In this document: in pieces, positions 19,895 to 30,611 of the stretch
How positions within the stretch are numbered: position 1 is the first letter of the stretch
How the letters are laid out: the number at the start of each line of letters is the position of its first letter
NCBI GenBank assembly: GCA_008000375.1
Contig: SMOI01000016.1
Location: forward strand, 1-64,000
Direction: 5' to 3'
Length of the DNA stretch: 64,000 nt
DNA from: Poteriospumella lacustris
Taxonomy: Eukaryota > Sar > Chrysophyceae > Chromulinales > Dinobryaceae
The notes under the pieces: generated by a model
Databases searched by the model: none
What the model saw: the letters and a program-made list of their open reading frames with translations, nothing else
Told to the model about the DNA's origin: nothing
Translations under genes and position numbers: made by a program

Positions 19895-21468
19895 ATGGGA
19901 GGCGCGGTGAGCATTTTCCAAGGACGAGGGGCGGCCATTACCGCCCCATCATCTCCAACGAAGGACGATGGCAAAGACGACGAGGTCGATGGACGCCGTC
20001 GCAATTCCTTGGCGTTTTACGTCTCGCAGTTCGTCAACTACGAAGGAGAAGACTTCGCCCCGCTCCTTGAGTCGGTCATGAAGGACAAGTTCCCGAAGTC
20101 CGGTGGCAAGCCGCCCGCTGTTCGACCGTCGAGTACGTCGCCACTTACCAATGCCGTACGCCACCATTCATCAATCAGCTTCTCATCAATGCGTCGTATC
20201 GTATAGAATTCGGCAAAATCGCGGATGCCATAACGCAGGGCAATGTGAAGGAGCTGCGCAATCAGGTCTTCGTCTTCTTCAAGACGATCAACCGCCACTA
20301 CAAGGACAACCACCAGGGCAACACCATCTTGCACATGATCTGTCAGGAAGGCTACTTTCAGATGCTCGAGCAGCTGTTGAATCCCGCCAACCGCAGCGGG
20401 CTGGACGACGACGTCTTCTTGGAAATCAACGCCGTCAACGACCGCAACCGCACGCCGCTCTTCTTGTGCTTCACCCCACCGAGTGCCACGCGGATGGGCA
20501 TGCTCTGTGGCCTCGATCCCGAGGGAAACATCGACGCTGACAAGCGCCGAGAGCTGCTCATCAAAGCCATTCAAGAGGCCGGAGAAGACGTCAACAGCAA
20601 AGGCGGCGACATTCCGCTCAACGACTGGTCCAAGCCCGGAGGGCCCAAGAGTCGTGAAAACTGCATCAAACTGCTGCTCCAACAAGGGGCACAGGTCAAC
20701 GCACGTGATTTCCAGGGCTTCACTGCGTTGCACTTCGCGGCAATCTGGGGCTGGACCAGCACCGTGAAGCTGCTGCTTCTGAACGGTGCCGACGTCAACG
20801 CACAAACCGACAGCGGGAAAACCGCCCTCTCGCTCGCCGTCGACAACATGCACGACGACTCTCTGGTCCCATATCTTGTGAGTAGTGAAGTGATGGACAA
20901 GTACGATCTGAAGCTCGATCTGGCCGACTCGGAGGGTCACACGCCGTTGATCCTCGTCATTCAACGTGACAAGCCCAACCTCGAGACCTTGAAGCTGCTG
21001 CTGCAGCAAGGTGCGGATCCCGACCACCAAACGTTGCGGAAGAAGACGCCTCTGCAGTTGGCCTGCAAGCGCCAGCTCGTCGATGTCATCTTCTTGTTGC
21101 TTGACTTCAACTGCCACCGCGACCAACACGCCTTCAACCTCCTCCGCGACACGGAGACCGTCGCGGCGGCAACATTGGTACAGCAACGCTTAGCGAAGGA
21201 CGAACGATTGAAGATCGAAGCGCAACAACGTGCGGAGAAGGAAGAAGAGTTGGCTCGGCAGAAGTCGCTGCAGGAGAAGCAGCAGGCGGGTCGTTTGCGC
21301 AAGTCCATCCCCGACGCGTGGCTCGAATACCGCGACAGCGTCACGCAGAAGCCCTTCTATTACAACACCGTCACGCGGGCGTCAACGATGGACAAGCCAC
21401 GAGAATTTAAGCCGAAGAAAGACCGCCTCATTCCCGAGCGTCGCTTCGGGTTGCACTTCTACCACTGA
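19895..21468 (+). CDS. Ankyrin-repeat protein with N-myristoylation motif and C-terminal WW-like domain
   Basis: Exons 19895-20132 and 20207-21468 join in frame (intron 74 bases), 499 aa. It starts MGGAVS, a good N-myristoylation signal. Ankyrin repeats occupy roughly residues 100-400 (for example GNTILHMICQEGYFQMLEQL, GFTALHFAAIWGWTSTVKLL, GHTPLILVIQRDKPNLETLK). A charged Glu/Arg helix follows, then AWLEYRDSVTQKPFYYNTVT and DKPREF, which has the WW-domain aromatic core and terminal Pro; the second signature Trp is replaced by Met, so proline-ligand binding may be altered. Expected to be a membrane-tethered cytoplasmic scaffold. Partners unknown. Convergent with the kinase gene. Confidence 0.8.
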
Positions 21469-21686
21469 CGACCGCCGACGATCCGCTGACGACCGCTGGC
21501 CGACCAGTCGCGCTCGACGGGCGCGCCCTGTAAATAGCTCTGTACATAACCCGTTATCGCCACAGATATCATCAGCGAATGCGCCTCCTCCTTGTGTTCG
21601 TGTGATTACAGAGAAAGGGAGAGACGAGCGCCACGGGGGATCGAAACGGTGCGAAGAAACTGGTGGCGGTGGGTGGCAGATCGTCG

Positions 21687-23081
21687 CTACGCCGAGTCCG
21701 TCGACGGTGCAGTGTCCGCGTCGGCGACTGCTGCAGTTGGAGTTGGAGCCACCGCCTTGGAAGCTTCGTCTTCGTCGATGACGCGCTGAACAAACGTCTC
21801 TCCGATGTACTCGGTGCCGTGCAGTACGTAGGCCTCGTAGCGCAGCGCGGCGTACGAGAGGTAGTCGAAGTCGATGCTCGACGAGCCCGCCTGGACCACC
21901 GACCACGTGCCCCAGAAGAAATTCGATGCCAACGTAAACCGCAACACAATGTCCTCGAAGCCAGCGATGATGTCCTCGTCGACGCTATCGACATCGTCGA
22001 GGCTCAACACGCGGGCCAGATAATGGCGAATGAAGTCGCGTCGAACGGCTTCGGTGGGGAAGTCTTTGCGAATGTTGAACTCGAAGCCTCCAAACTCTGT
22101 CACAAGCAAAACAGAACGAGAGACGACACATCGTCAAAAGGGAGTTGCAGCGCAGCGAAACAAACAGTCCACCTTACCACAGAAATGGTTGGCGAGGTCG
22201 TAGGCGCGGTGGTTGTAGCCCGCGTACTCGTAGTCGATCAACGTGATGTCCACTGCGGCGGCAGCGTCGGCTTGAGTCACGTCCACATCGGATGTGCGCA
22301 TGATATTGCCGCAGAGGAGGTCGTTGTGACAGAGAACGCGCTGCATCGCGAGTCGCTGTCCGAAGTGGTGACCCGACCACTGCGACGACGCCGACGCCTC
22401 CGTCGATGTGATCGCCTCGTGCAGCGACTCGATATATCGACGATACCAACGCAACTCTTGGCGCATTCGAGGGATGTTCAAGGCATTGTACTGTGCTTGT
22501 TTCTCGGGCGATGAGAAGCTGAGCTTGGCGGCGAGGTCGAAGAAGAGCTCCAGTTTGTTCCACAGCCACGCGTGCTGCAGCATGTCCACTTCAGGGATCG
22601 ACGTCGCATGTAGCCGCACTAGATTGCTTGCCACGGGGCGATAGACAGCCGGTAAGGACATCTCGAACGGCTCTAACGACTGAACGTTCGGCAAGAAGCC
22701 CTCCACGCGGCCGGTCTCGAACAAACCGTAAAACGTGGGCCCGTGTCCAGACTTCGACAGCGACGAAAACACGATGTTCTCGACCTTACGATCGATGAAC
22801 TGCTCCGTTCCGAAGCCAAATAACCGGAGCACCATCGTCTTCTTCTGATGCGCAAAGTGCAAGTGGACGATGTATAAGGCGTTGGTAATGCCACCGCTGA
22901 TCTTCTGCGCATCCACATTGACCACTGGCCCATCCTCATCTGACGATAACCCCAAGGCCTCAATCAATTGTAAGAACTTGGTCTTGGCCGGAGAAGTATC
23001 CTCCGCAGTGATGTGATCGATTTCATCGAGAAACAGTCCGATGGGCACCTTCTGCAACGGATTGTTGAGGAACGCCGACAT
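21687..23081 (-). CDS. Ethanolamine/choline kinase
   Basis: Exons 23081-22178 and 22096-21687 (intron 81 bases) give 437 aa. The frame is open upstream but the first ATG is at 23081. ISGGITNALYIVHL and MVLRLFG...EQFIDR form the ATP lobe. VLCHNDLLCGNIM (about 250-262) is the Brenner phosphotransfer motif, and LIDYEYAGYNHRAYDLANHF..EFGGFEFN, spanning the splice junction, is the choline/ethanolamine kinase signature with the catalytic Asp. The enzyme phosphorylates ethanolamine or choline, the first cytosolic step of the Kennedy phospholipid pathway; the ANHFCEFGGFEFN block looks more like ethanolamine kinase, but specificity cannot be settled. The C-terminus ends in an Ala/Thr tail. A decayed second copy lies upstream at 23575. 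Confidence 0.9.
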
Positions 23082-24360
23082 CTCACACACCTCTTTGCGC
23101 TCACGCCAATCAAATCTTCTCGAGAACGTTCCAGCGCACACTCGCCGCAATAAACTATCCGGACTAGCGAGATACCCTTCGATACCCAAGAAGCTCTTCG
23201 ATCGATCCACCTGCAGACCGAGCACCGATAGCCGATAGGGTATTGGACTCCAAACATAGCCCACGTGGATGGCAAAGAGTCTTAAGTAAGGTTGCTATTC
23301 GTCGCAGGTGTGGCCGTCGTCCCGTCGAGGGTCGTTGAGGAGGAGCCACATACATTGCAGCTCGTCGCTATACACTCTGCTTCTATCCTGCATGTAGAAG
23401 CGATGCTGCCTGCTCTTGGCATTCTGATTGATTCGTCAATGTTCAACTTGGGCGTCGGTTCCGTTCGTATGCCACAGCAGTCTCTTTTGTGGTACACAAA
23501 GCAATATCTTCCGCGTCTGCACGATGATGCGCACAACAGACTCTGTTTGCAGGAACCATATTGAGTATCTCAGCACGATGTCCTCGGCCTACCGATCGAT
23601 GAACTGCTCCGTTCCAACGACAGCATCGCCATCTTGCATCTTCTGATGTGCAAAGGGCAAGGGGACAACGTAAAATGTCGTCAGTTGCACTGTCGGTGTG
23701 TTTCACGCAGCAACGATCAATTAGTGAATGAGAGAGCGTTTACGATCAGTTTGTGAGCCCTCTAGAGGTACATGCACAACTACACGAGGAAGGAAACAGG
23801 AAAATCAATGTACAGTCCGCCTTGTGGCACGCCGCCGTGCGGCACGGCAACTGAGCTAAGCTCAGCGGCGACTCGACGGCCCAATGCAGAAGGAGAGAAT
23901 CGGAACAGATCAAACGAATGCACGTACCAAGAGATCGCATACAAACCAGCGTATGCTTCAACGATGCCTCACGCTGTGGGGTCTGAACGGGTCGCCGACC
24001 CTTCGCAGCTGCTCACCGCAGAGACTGCGACCCGCTTCGACCCGCGGCGTGGGAAGCATCAACAAATCAAACGAACAGCGGATGAAAAGGCGCGCCGCAC
24101 ACAAGCCAAAGAAAGGAAGGGCGATGAGGTAGCTGGACCCGCCAGGGACACGACCGCGACGCCAGTGACCGTCGCCAACAAATGAATTTAGAGCGGGCAC
24201 AGCCGCAGCGACAATGACAGAGGCCAAATGCTGTGGCCAGCATCGACATCGGTGGGGATGAACAACTGACCAGCGACAATGAGAGAACATACTACTGTAT
24301 CGTATCGTATGCAAGAAACGGTGTTATATGTACACGGGGGCGGTGGTCCCAGATCAAGGA
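23082..24360. other. Long intergenic region with kinase remnant
   Basis: About 1.28 kb, the longest gap in the window. Apart from the kinase fragment at 23575-23682 and a small palindrome (CTGAGCTAAGCTCAG, near 23851), I see no supported gene. Open frames here are short and mostly lack an ATG. Confidence 0.5.
23575..23682 (-). pseudogene. Decayed fragment of ethanolamine/choline kinase
   Basis: On the minus strand the sequence reads FAHQK...GTEQFIDR-stop and aligns base for base with 22770-22880 of the intact kinase (for example the shared run GATCGATGAACTGCTCCGTT). One substitution turns the Lys codon after FIDR into TAG, and six bases are missing between the two conserved blocks. No flanking kinase sequence could be recognised, so only the N-lobe piece survives. 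Confidence 0.75.
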
Positions 24361-27300
24361 TCAGCGGCGATGCATGCGCCAGACGCCCAGCGCCAATTCG
24401 ACGACGCGTCGTTCGCAATCGGGGATCAGGGATCGCAGCTTCTCCTCGGTCAGCGGTGTCGTTAAAAAGCGGTCGGCTTTGACGGCCACACGCTGGGTCC
24501 ACGCCGGCAGCGGTTTCATCGCCGGTGACGACGCCATCGCGGCGGGCATCACACTGGGCGACGACGGCGTATCGTCCGTCGATGAGCTCGTGTGCTGGTC
24601 CTCCACTGCGTATGTATCCGCTTGCATTGCAGCAGCGACGGACTCGGGCCCCACCAGGACGATGAGACCCTCGTAGCCGCGGTAGCGTAGGCACTGTATC
24701 ACCAGGCGGAGGTAGTCGCGACCGTTGTCCAGTCGCTCCTCGAGACTGTCGCCGCTGAAATACGTTGCCGCGGCGATTGGCTGGTGGTTGAAGCCAAACG
24801 ATCGAAACGGTGACGGTGGCAAGCGCGGAGCCAGAGACACCGTCGCAACGCTATCGACTGGGGGCGCGACGTACTCGAGGAAGACGCACTCGGCCTCCGC
24901 GCCGGGGCAGCCCAGTGGCATCGCTGGCGGCCGCAGCATCTCCAAGCGACCCAACCAGCCAACGGCTCCAAAGATCAACTGGTTGTGCACAGCTTGTTGG
25001 CGCAGCGGCGTGTCCGGGAACGAGAAGACGACGGCCACGTGCATGCCGGGCCCGCGGAACGAAATCGGTGGTCGGAAGGCGGTCGACGGTGAACCCGCCG
25101 CAGCCAGCAGAGCCAAAGCCGCCGACGCGTCGTCGTCACTGCTGTCGGACGTTGACGCCGACGCCTCACTGGAGCTACGCGCCGTGGAGACCACTGTACT
25201 GGCATATGGCAGCGGTGCGAGATTCGCCATCGACACGCCCGTCAGATTCATCGCCAACACCGACGACGACTGCGTCGGCGACGTGTTCGCGAGCGATGGA
25301 GGCACCGACTGCGCTTGTTGCACTTTGAACTTGGCGAAGGCCATCGCCGACAGCGACGAGTTCGGCGACAGGCGGAACGACGACGATGGAGATGCGTAGT
25401 AGCTCGACTTCTTTCGCGTCCCACGACGCTCCGCTGCGACGATGGCAGCGGCAGCCGCGGCGGCGGTTGTCGTCGTCGCCGTCGCTGTTGCGGCGTTCGC
25501 ATTAGCCGAGGGGGCCGCCATCGATGGCTGATGCACATCGAGCGTAATGCGATTGATGCGCGGCTCGGTCGCCGCAGCGGCCCCCGCAACGGTCGACGGG
25601 GGCAGCGGCGCGAGCGTTTCACCCTCACGGGGCGGCCGTTTCAGTTTCAGCGATGGCTGCACATGCAACTGGAAATGCGGCACGGCAAAGCGCGCGTAGG
25701 TGGCGTAATACCGCAAGGAAGACGAGTCCAGCAACTTGCCCACCTGTGCCGTAGTGCGCAGCGCCTTGATGATGTCCTGTGCGAACCAAATCGATCGCGG
25801 AGTGAGCAGGTACGGCAGCAGCACCCGCTGATACGACCGATACGAGGCGTGGCGTAGAACGAGGCCTTCCTCATGGTTACGATCGCGACGGTATCCAGCA
25901 TGTGAAGCCGTGGGACGTTGGAGCTGAGGGTTCGAATGCTTCACGAAGCCAAAGTATTCGGCGTACAGATCGGCCATACTGCGTCGGTAGTACGTACGAG
26001 GGTTGCGCTCGAACGGCAGCAACTCGACGGAGCCGTCCATCGTCAACGGTACGCCAGCGGATGCAAAGAACGACGCGGTCGCCTTGCCGGTGCATTCGTG
26101 CTGCTGACTCGCCGCCGTGTAGCCGTCCGGCGTCGCGTCGGCCGACGTCATCACGAGGATCTCGAAGTCGCGAATGTCGGTGAAACGATACGGCCGCCCC
26201 GTCTCGGCCGCCAGTGGCGACACCGGGTACACCCACAAGAGCATCTGATGGCGGCGATTCAGCTGCTTCGCCCAGTAATCGGAGGACGGGCTCCATTTGC
26301 CTGCGAGATAAATGTGTTCTTGGATGTGCTCCAACGCCCGGCGACAGAGCTCGGCCAGCGTCGTGCGCAGCAACGACTCTTCGACACGAATCTGCGTTAC
26401 CTCGGGGGCAAAGCGCATGCAGAATTGGATGCCCAGATCGTAGCATTCCTCTTGAAAGCACGCACAGACGTCTTGCACGACACAGGGCAACAGAACCGTC
26501 CGCATGCGACCGATGAGCACCGATCGCTCTTGCTGCATCAGCCAGTCCTGTTCTTGCGTCATGCGCAAGTCCAAGTGCAAGTGCTCCATCATCAGCGAGG
26601 ACAACTGAATGTCGCGCATCGCGCCGAGAAAGAGCTCGTGCACCAACACGTGCCCTCCGACTGCCTCCGTCACGATGCCATCCAGCAGTTCCTCTTGGGC
26701 CTCGAGCACGTTCTCCAGCGGCTGAACCAGTTGTCGTGCGAGCACCAAGCACTTCTCCTGATACGAACGTGAGACAATCAACTCGTGTAACTGGCAAAAC
26801 TCGTCGCGAAACAGCGCCTCGGACGAGATGATGTTGATCAACAGGACGGCGTACATATGGATCAGCAAGGCCAGTACCAGTCGCTGGATAAACCCCTTGA
26901 GAAAAGGTTCGAGGACGTAGAAAATGAAGAAGAACCCGCGGCCGATCTGAGACACGATGGTGATCAACGAAATTGGCCACGACAAGAACTCGCCGAAGTA
27001 TTTCAAATTCAACGGCAGCGAGATCAACACGAAAACGATCTGAATACCGTTGCGAATCATCGTCTCGACGAAGCTGCGGTCCATGAACAGGTCCTCCACC
27101 GATTGGTACCTGATGTTCTGCGCGATGATCCGACCGACCGATGCGAAGGTGACGGGTACGACCATGGCACTGTTCACGAAGGAGAAAATGACCCAGAACG
27201 ACAGGAACGACAAGAATCGGGCCAGTACGAAGTACATCGACTTGCGATAGACCAATAACAACGCCCAACCCCCCGAAATAGCGACGATTCGCGCAGATCC

Positions 27301-30093
27301 TAGGCCCTTCACCCATTCATAAAGAAACAGTGCACCCATAAAGATGGTGAAGAACTCGACATTCACCGTGTGGTGGTAGATATCACCGCCCGGATTCATG
27401 AACCGCCACTTGGCGAAGTTGTCCAGCTGATGCTCGGGAACGGTGACCATTGCTGCGTTGAAAAAGCGCGAGAACCACGAAGGGCGCGGAGGAGGCGCCA
27501 AGCGAGCAGGTTTTTTACATGGAAACTGTTGCGGTGATCGCAGAAGGCGAGGTACGATCGACGCCGTCTGAACGATCCAGCTCCACCCACGTCGTAGCCC
27601 ATCGACGATACCAAAGCTCTGCGGTGGGACCACAATATCGGCCATCGAGGAACTGTTGTTGAACCGCGAATCGTCATTGTTTCCGGGGACCACTGTGGGT
27701 TGGCTCGGGGTGGGTGAAAGGCCCCAAAACGACGACGACCGGCGCATCGCGGACGGTCCCAAGCCCGGCGAAGCTGCGTCTTTGCCGATGTTTGGTAGCG
27801 AATCGGATGCCGAACTGTTGGCACGATGCACACGCTGCAGACGCCGCATTAAAAAGCGATGCAACAGAAGCAGCTCATCCTTGCTGGGCGGCAGAGAGAC
27901 GGTAAGCGAGAACAGGGCTCGCTCGCGGGCATCCAAATAGCCCGCTTTCTCAGAGCACAAGACAATGTCGCCGTTGAATCCCGCTTCAATCAATTCATGG
28001 CGCGCTTGACTCGTTTGAACAAAGACAATGGCGCGAATCTTCAGGTCCACGGGGTTGAGAATGCGATGGATCGTGATGTTCAGCGGGTCCTGCGTCTGGA
28101 GCAGCGAGTGGAGCGCATCGATGACCAGCGACTCGACATTGGGCAGCGTGAGATACATACTGGTGTGTTCACTGAGCAACTGCCCCAATCGTACCGCCGG
28201 TGAGGAAGGGCCATCCACAACGGCACTGTTACGTACCGACTCTTCGCGGTAAGTGCTCTGCGGCGCGAAGAAGAGGCGGCTGGTGGTGCTGATCGAGTTC
28301 AGACTGCTCGTGCGGTTCAATCTCGGCGCTTGTGTCGGTGGATGTGCAGGAGATTTGGGCCCAAGCGGCAAGACAGGCAGTGTACATTCGAGTCGACTGG
28401 GGGTCAAATGGAACTCGCCCTCGTAGCTTTGCACGAGCCGATGACAGACGATGCAGCAGCTGTGAATGACCGCATTGTCGTTAACGATTTGCTTTGACTC
28501 GTCAAGGGTCACTGATGGATCAATGCATTCAAAGAAGATGACGATGCGGAGAGCTTGAAGCCCCTTCGCCGACGGTAGATGTGGTGATTCCAGCTGCGTT
28601 TTCACGAAAAAATGCTTCGTACTGGTCGGTGTTGGCCGTCCCAGGGACACTGCCCGCGTTATCATGGCCTGCACATAGACATCTGCTGCCATCAACCCAT
28701 AGTAGACAAGGGCATTCAAGCAACGGGCGTCCGTCAACAAGAGATCCGGCGAGAGCTCGACTTGAAGGTCGATGTTGCGGTTGTCCATCAGCACCTTACG
28801 CTTGTAGTCCTTGCAGACGCCCACCATGGCGGTACTCAAAACGATCTTGTCTTCCATAAAGAACTCGAAACGCCCTTCGCCCAATTTGGCCAAGAAAATG
28901 AGGTGGTCGACCGCGGTGTTGATCACAGCACCCGATTCTTTCATTTTCGTGGCCAACGGAGCGAACGAGGTCACCGTCGGTGGTGTGTACTGCGACATCG
29001 AATCCAATGTCTTCAAGACGCGGCGTACGTTGACCTTCACATCAGTACAAAGCAAATCTACCATGGCGCGAGTGTTATGTGCGGTGGCGCGCTGGTTGAC
29101 AGCATTGCTGTAAGACGATAGAACTGATCGTCGGAAGGTGTACGACGTCAACAACACGATGATCAGGTAATACACGAAGATGACCACATTAAACCCTTCA
29201 ATCACTCGTCCTTTCACGTCCATGGGGATGGCAAGATATTCGGAACACGTGACTGTGCGCAATACCGTTTGGGAAAACATCAAAACGGCCAACACGGCAC
29301 CCCATGGCCACGGGAAAGGCATACAGGAGAGCGCTAGGCTTTGTATTCCGTCCTCTAACGTCGTGGCAAAGATATACCAAAACACATGCGCAGACCTTTC
29401 TCCAATGTCGTCAATACCGTAGCATTGTGCGCTATGCTCGCTCGTAGCGTAGGCGATTGTATCCTGCGCGATGATCGCAAACCAAATGAGAAGAATGCAT
29501 CTTCCCACATAAAGCCAGGTTCTATCCATACTTATACCCCAAGCCGCCATTTTCTCTCGTGATATAACCGACGAAACAATGAAATAGAGAAGGCACATAA
29601 AGTTGATGAAGGCCCATGTGCCGAAATAGCCACACAAGGCACTCACCAACGGGCTCTTCGGAGAAAGAGAGCTGCCCGCGAAACACTCCAACTGAAGCAC
29701 AATGATCAAGTTGACCAACACTAGAAAGTTAATGGCTAAAACGAATACGGCGGTATTTCGCACTTTTCGAATGAAAAATCGCTGAAAGGCGACGGGATCA
29801 ACGATTTCGGCATCATCGATTTTCAGGCTGCTTCGCTGCAGCCAAATTATGTATTTGCGAAGAGGCATAAACGGCTCATTATCTCCACCAACGACAATAT
29901 ATAGTCGTTGATTCACGGAAGATAATCGATGGAACAGACGTTTGTACCAGGGCAATGAATCGATGTCCACCTCTTCGGAGTCTTTTGGTATTCGGAATTT
30001 CTTCAGCTCCGCCTCACGGTACAAATTCCAAACTATGGAACATTCTGACTCTTTCCAATCAAAGATGTTTTCCTCGGCTTTGTCGCCCATCAT
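24361..30093 (-). CDS. Giant membrane protein: tandem degenerate histidine-kinase/receiver modules
   Basis: Intronless, about 1910 aa from the ATG at 30093 (a second ATG follows at once; the frame upstream begins only with TTG). Two similar halves are visible. Half 1: membrane segments about 115-320, a DHp-like helix pair 335-405, an HK-ATPase-like region 420-580 ending HRLVQSYEGEFHL and TLPVLPL, and a receiver-like region about 650-755. Half 2: membrane segments about 910-1090, DHp-like helices 1105-1180, an ATPase-like region from about 1195, a long Ala/Ser/Thr linker, then a C-terminal receiver-like domain with FLEYV and FLTTPLTEEKL. Residues expected for catalysis are replaced: the H-box His is Asp (CTDVKV) in half 1 and Arg (ARQLVQPL) in half 2, the N-box Asn is lost in both, and receiver Asp and Lys become Glu and Thr. 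Predicted pseudo-kinase receptor or scaffold; ligand unknown. Confidence 0.6.
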   Translation of the reverse strand: MMGDKAEENIFDWKESECSIVWNLYREAELKKFRIPKDSEEVDIDSLPWYKRLFHRLSSVNQRLYIVVGGDNEPFMPLRKYIIWLQRSSLKIDDAEIVDPVAFQRFFIRKVRNTAVFVLAINFLVLVNLIIVLQLECFAGSSLSPKSPLVSALCGYFGTWAFINFMCLLYFIVSSVISREKMAAWGISMDRTWLYVGRCILLIWFAIIAQDTIAYATSEHSAQCYGIDDIGERSAHVFWYIFATTLEDGIQSLALSCMPFPWPWGAVLAVLMFSQTVLRTVTCSEYLAIPMDVKGRVIEGFNVVIFVYYLIIVLLTSYTFRRSVLSSYSNAVNQRATAHNTRAMVDLLCTDVKVNVRRVLKTLDSMSQYTPPTVTSFAPLATKMKESGAVINTAVDHLIFLAKLGEGRFEFFMEDKIVLSTAMVGVCKDYKRKVLMDNRNIDLQVELSPDLLLTDARCLNALVYYGLMAADVYVQAMITRAVSLGRPTPTSTKHFFVKTQLESPHLPSAKGLQALRIVIFFECIDPSVTLDESKQIVNDNAVIHSCCIVCHRLVQSYEGEFHLTPSRLECTLPVLPLGPKSPAHPPTQAPRLNRTSSLNSISTTSRLFFAPQSTYREESVRNSAVVDGPSSPAVRLGQLLSEHTSMYLTLPNVESLVIDALHSLLQTQDPLNITIHRILNPVDLKIRAIVFVQTSQARHELIEAGFNGDIVLCSEKAGYLDARERALFSLTVSLPPSKDELLLLHRFLMRRLQRVHRANSSASDSLPNIGKDAASPGLGPSAMRRSSSFWGLSPTPSQPTVVPGNNDDSRFNNSSSMADIVVPPQSFGIVDGLRRGWSWIVQTASIVPRLLRSPQQFPCKKPARLAPPPRPSWFSRFFNAAMVTVPEHQLDNFAKWRFMNPGGDIYHHTVNVEFFTIFMGALFLYEWVKGLGSARIVAISGGWALLLVYRKSMYFVLARFLSFLSFWVIFSFVNSAMVVPVTFASVGRIIAQNIRYQSVEDLFMDRSFVETMIRNGIQIVFVLISLPLNLKYFGEFLSWPISLITIVSQIGRGFFFIFYVLEPFLKGFIQRLVLALLIHMYAVLLINIISSEALFRDEFCQLHELIVSRSYQEKCLVLARQLVQPLENVLEAQEELLDGIVTEAVGGHVLVHELFLGAMRDIQLSSLMMEHLHLDLRMTQEQDWLMQQERSVLIGRMRTVLLPCVVQDVCACFQEECYDLGIQFCMRFAPEVTQIRVEESLLRTTLAELCRRALEHIQEHIYLAGKWSPSSDYWAKQLNRRHQMLLWVYPVSPLAAETGRPYRFTDIRDFEILVMTSADATPDGYTAASQQHECTGKATASFFASAGVPLTMDGSVELLPFERNPRTYYRRSMADLYAEYFGFVKHSNPQLQRPTASHAGYRRDRNHEEGLVLRHASYRSYQRVLLPYLLTPRSIWFAQDIIKALRTTAQVGKLLDSSSLRYYATYARFAVPHFQLHVQPSLKLKRPPREGETLAPLPPSTVAGAAAATEPRINRITLDVHQPSMAAPSANANAATATATTTTAAAAAAAIVAAERRGTRKKSSYYASPSSSFRLSPNSSLSAMAFAKFKVQQAQSVPPSLANTSPTQSSSVLAMNLTGVSMANLAPLPYASTVVSTARSSSEASASTSDSSDDDASAALALLAAAGSPSTAFRPPISFRGPGMHVAVVFSFPDTPLRQQAVHNQLIFGAVGWLGRLEMLRPPAMPLGCPGAEAECVFLEYVAPPVDSVATVSLAPRLPPSPFRSFGFNHQPIAAATYFSGDSLEERLDNGRDYLRLVIQCLRYRGYEGLIVLVGPESVAAAMQADTYAVEDQHTSSSTDDTPSSPSVMPAAMASSPAMKPLPAWTQRVAVKADRFLTTPLTEEKLRSLIPDCERRVVELALGVWRMHRR

Positions 30094-30611
30094 TTCAGCA
30101 GCGGTACCTTTAGCCAGCGGCAAACAAGACTAGCAGAGAACGGTCTCAATCATTTCGCGCTTCATATTTCAAGTGATCCGCACAGATACTTCAATTCCAC
30201 TGACAATTCTTTCTCATATAAAGAACGAAATCGATTGAAAAATAATCATCGAGCAAAGGTAGACTCCTTAAAGACACTTTGCCAGTTTTGCAGGCCAGTT
30301 GAGATTGGTTCATCACATCACATCATCATACACCCGTTTCACAAAATTATTGCACAACACTCTCCACTGGCTCTCTGTGGTCTACCATAGGACCATAGTC
30401 CACCATCCACAGTGTACTCTACTGGTCTACTATGGGCCATCATTGGTTTCTTCAACATTTATTAAGTATGTGGCACTTTGTGTGTGGGCCATAATAATGG
30501 ACTGCTGTTCCTGTTTGCCACAGACAAGAAACCAATGAACAATGATCGTCTTGATTTAGTGTAAAGTACAAACAAACATACAATCGCGGTGTAGAACAAT
30601 GCGCGAAGTAG
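30094..30611. other. Intergenic, 5' of pseudo-kinase gene and 3' of IF-3 gene
   Basis: 518 bases. Contains imperfect repeats of a CTACCATAGG / CTACTATGGG type between about 30382 and 30437. No supported coding sequence. Confidence 0.35.

Noticed and set aside
23840-23862. Palindrome CTGAGCTAAGCTCAG as a regulatory hairpin
   Set aside because: Only seven base pairs, no neighbouring gene feature, within chance expectation for the window.
25877-27316. 479-codon minus-strand open frame offset from the pseudo-kinase frame
   Set aside because: It lies in a different frame of the same strand as a longer frame with membrane segments and domain character; composition is Arg/Gly-rich noise.
24361-30093. 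Active hybrid histidine kinase
   Set aside because: H-box, N-box, G-box and receiver residues needed for phosphotransfer are absent in both halves.
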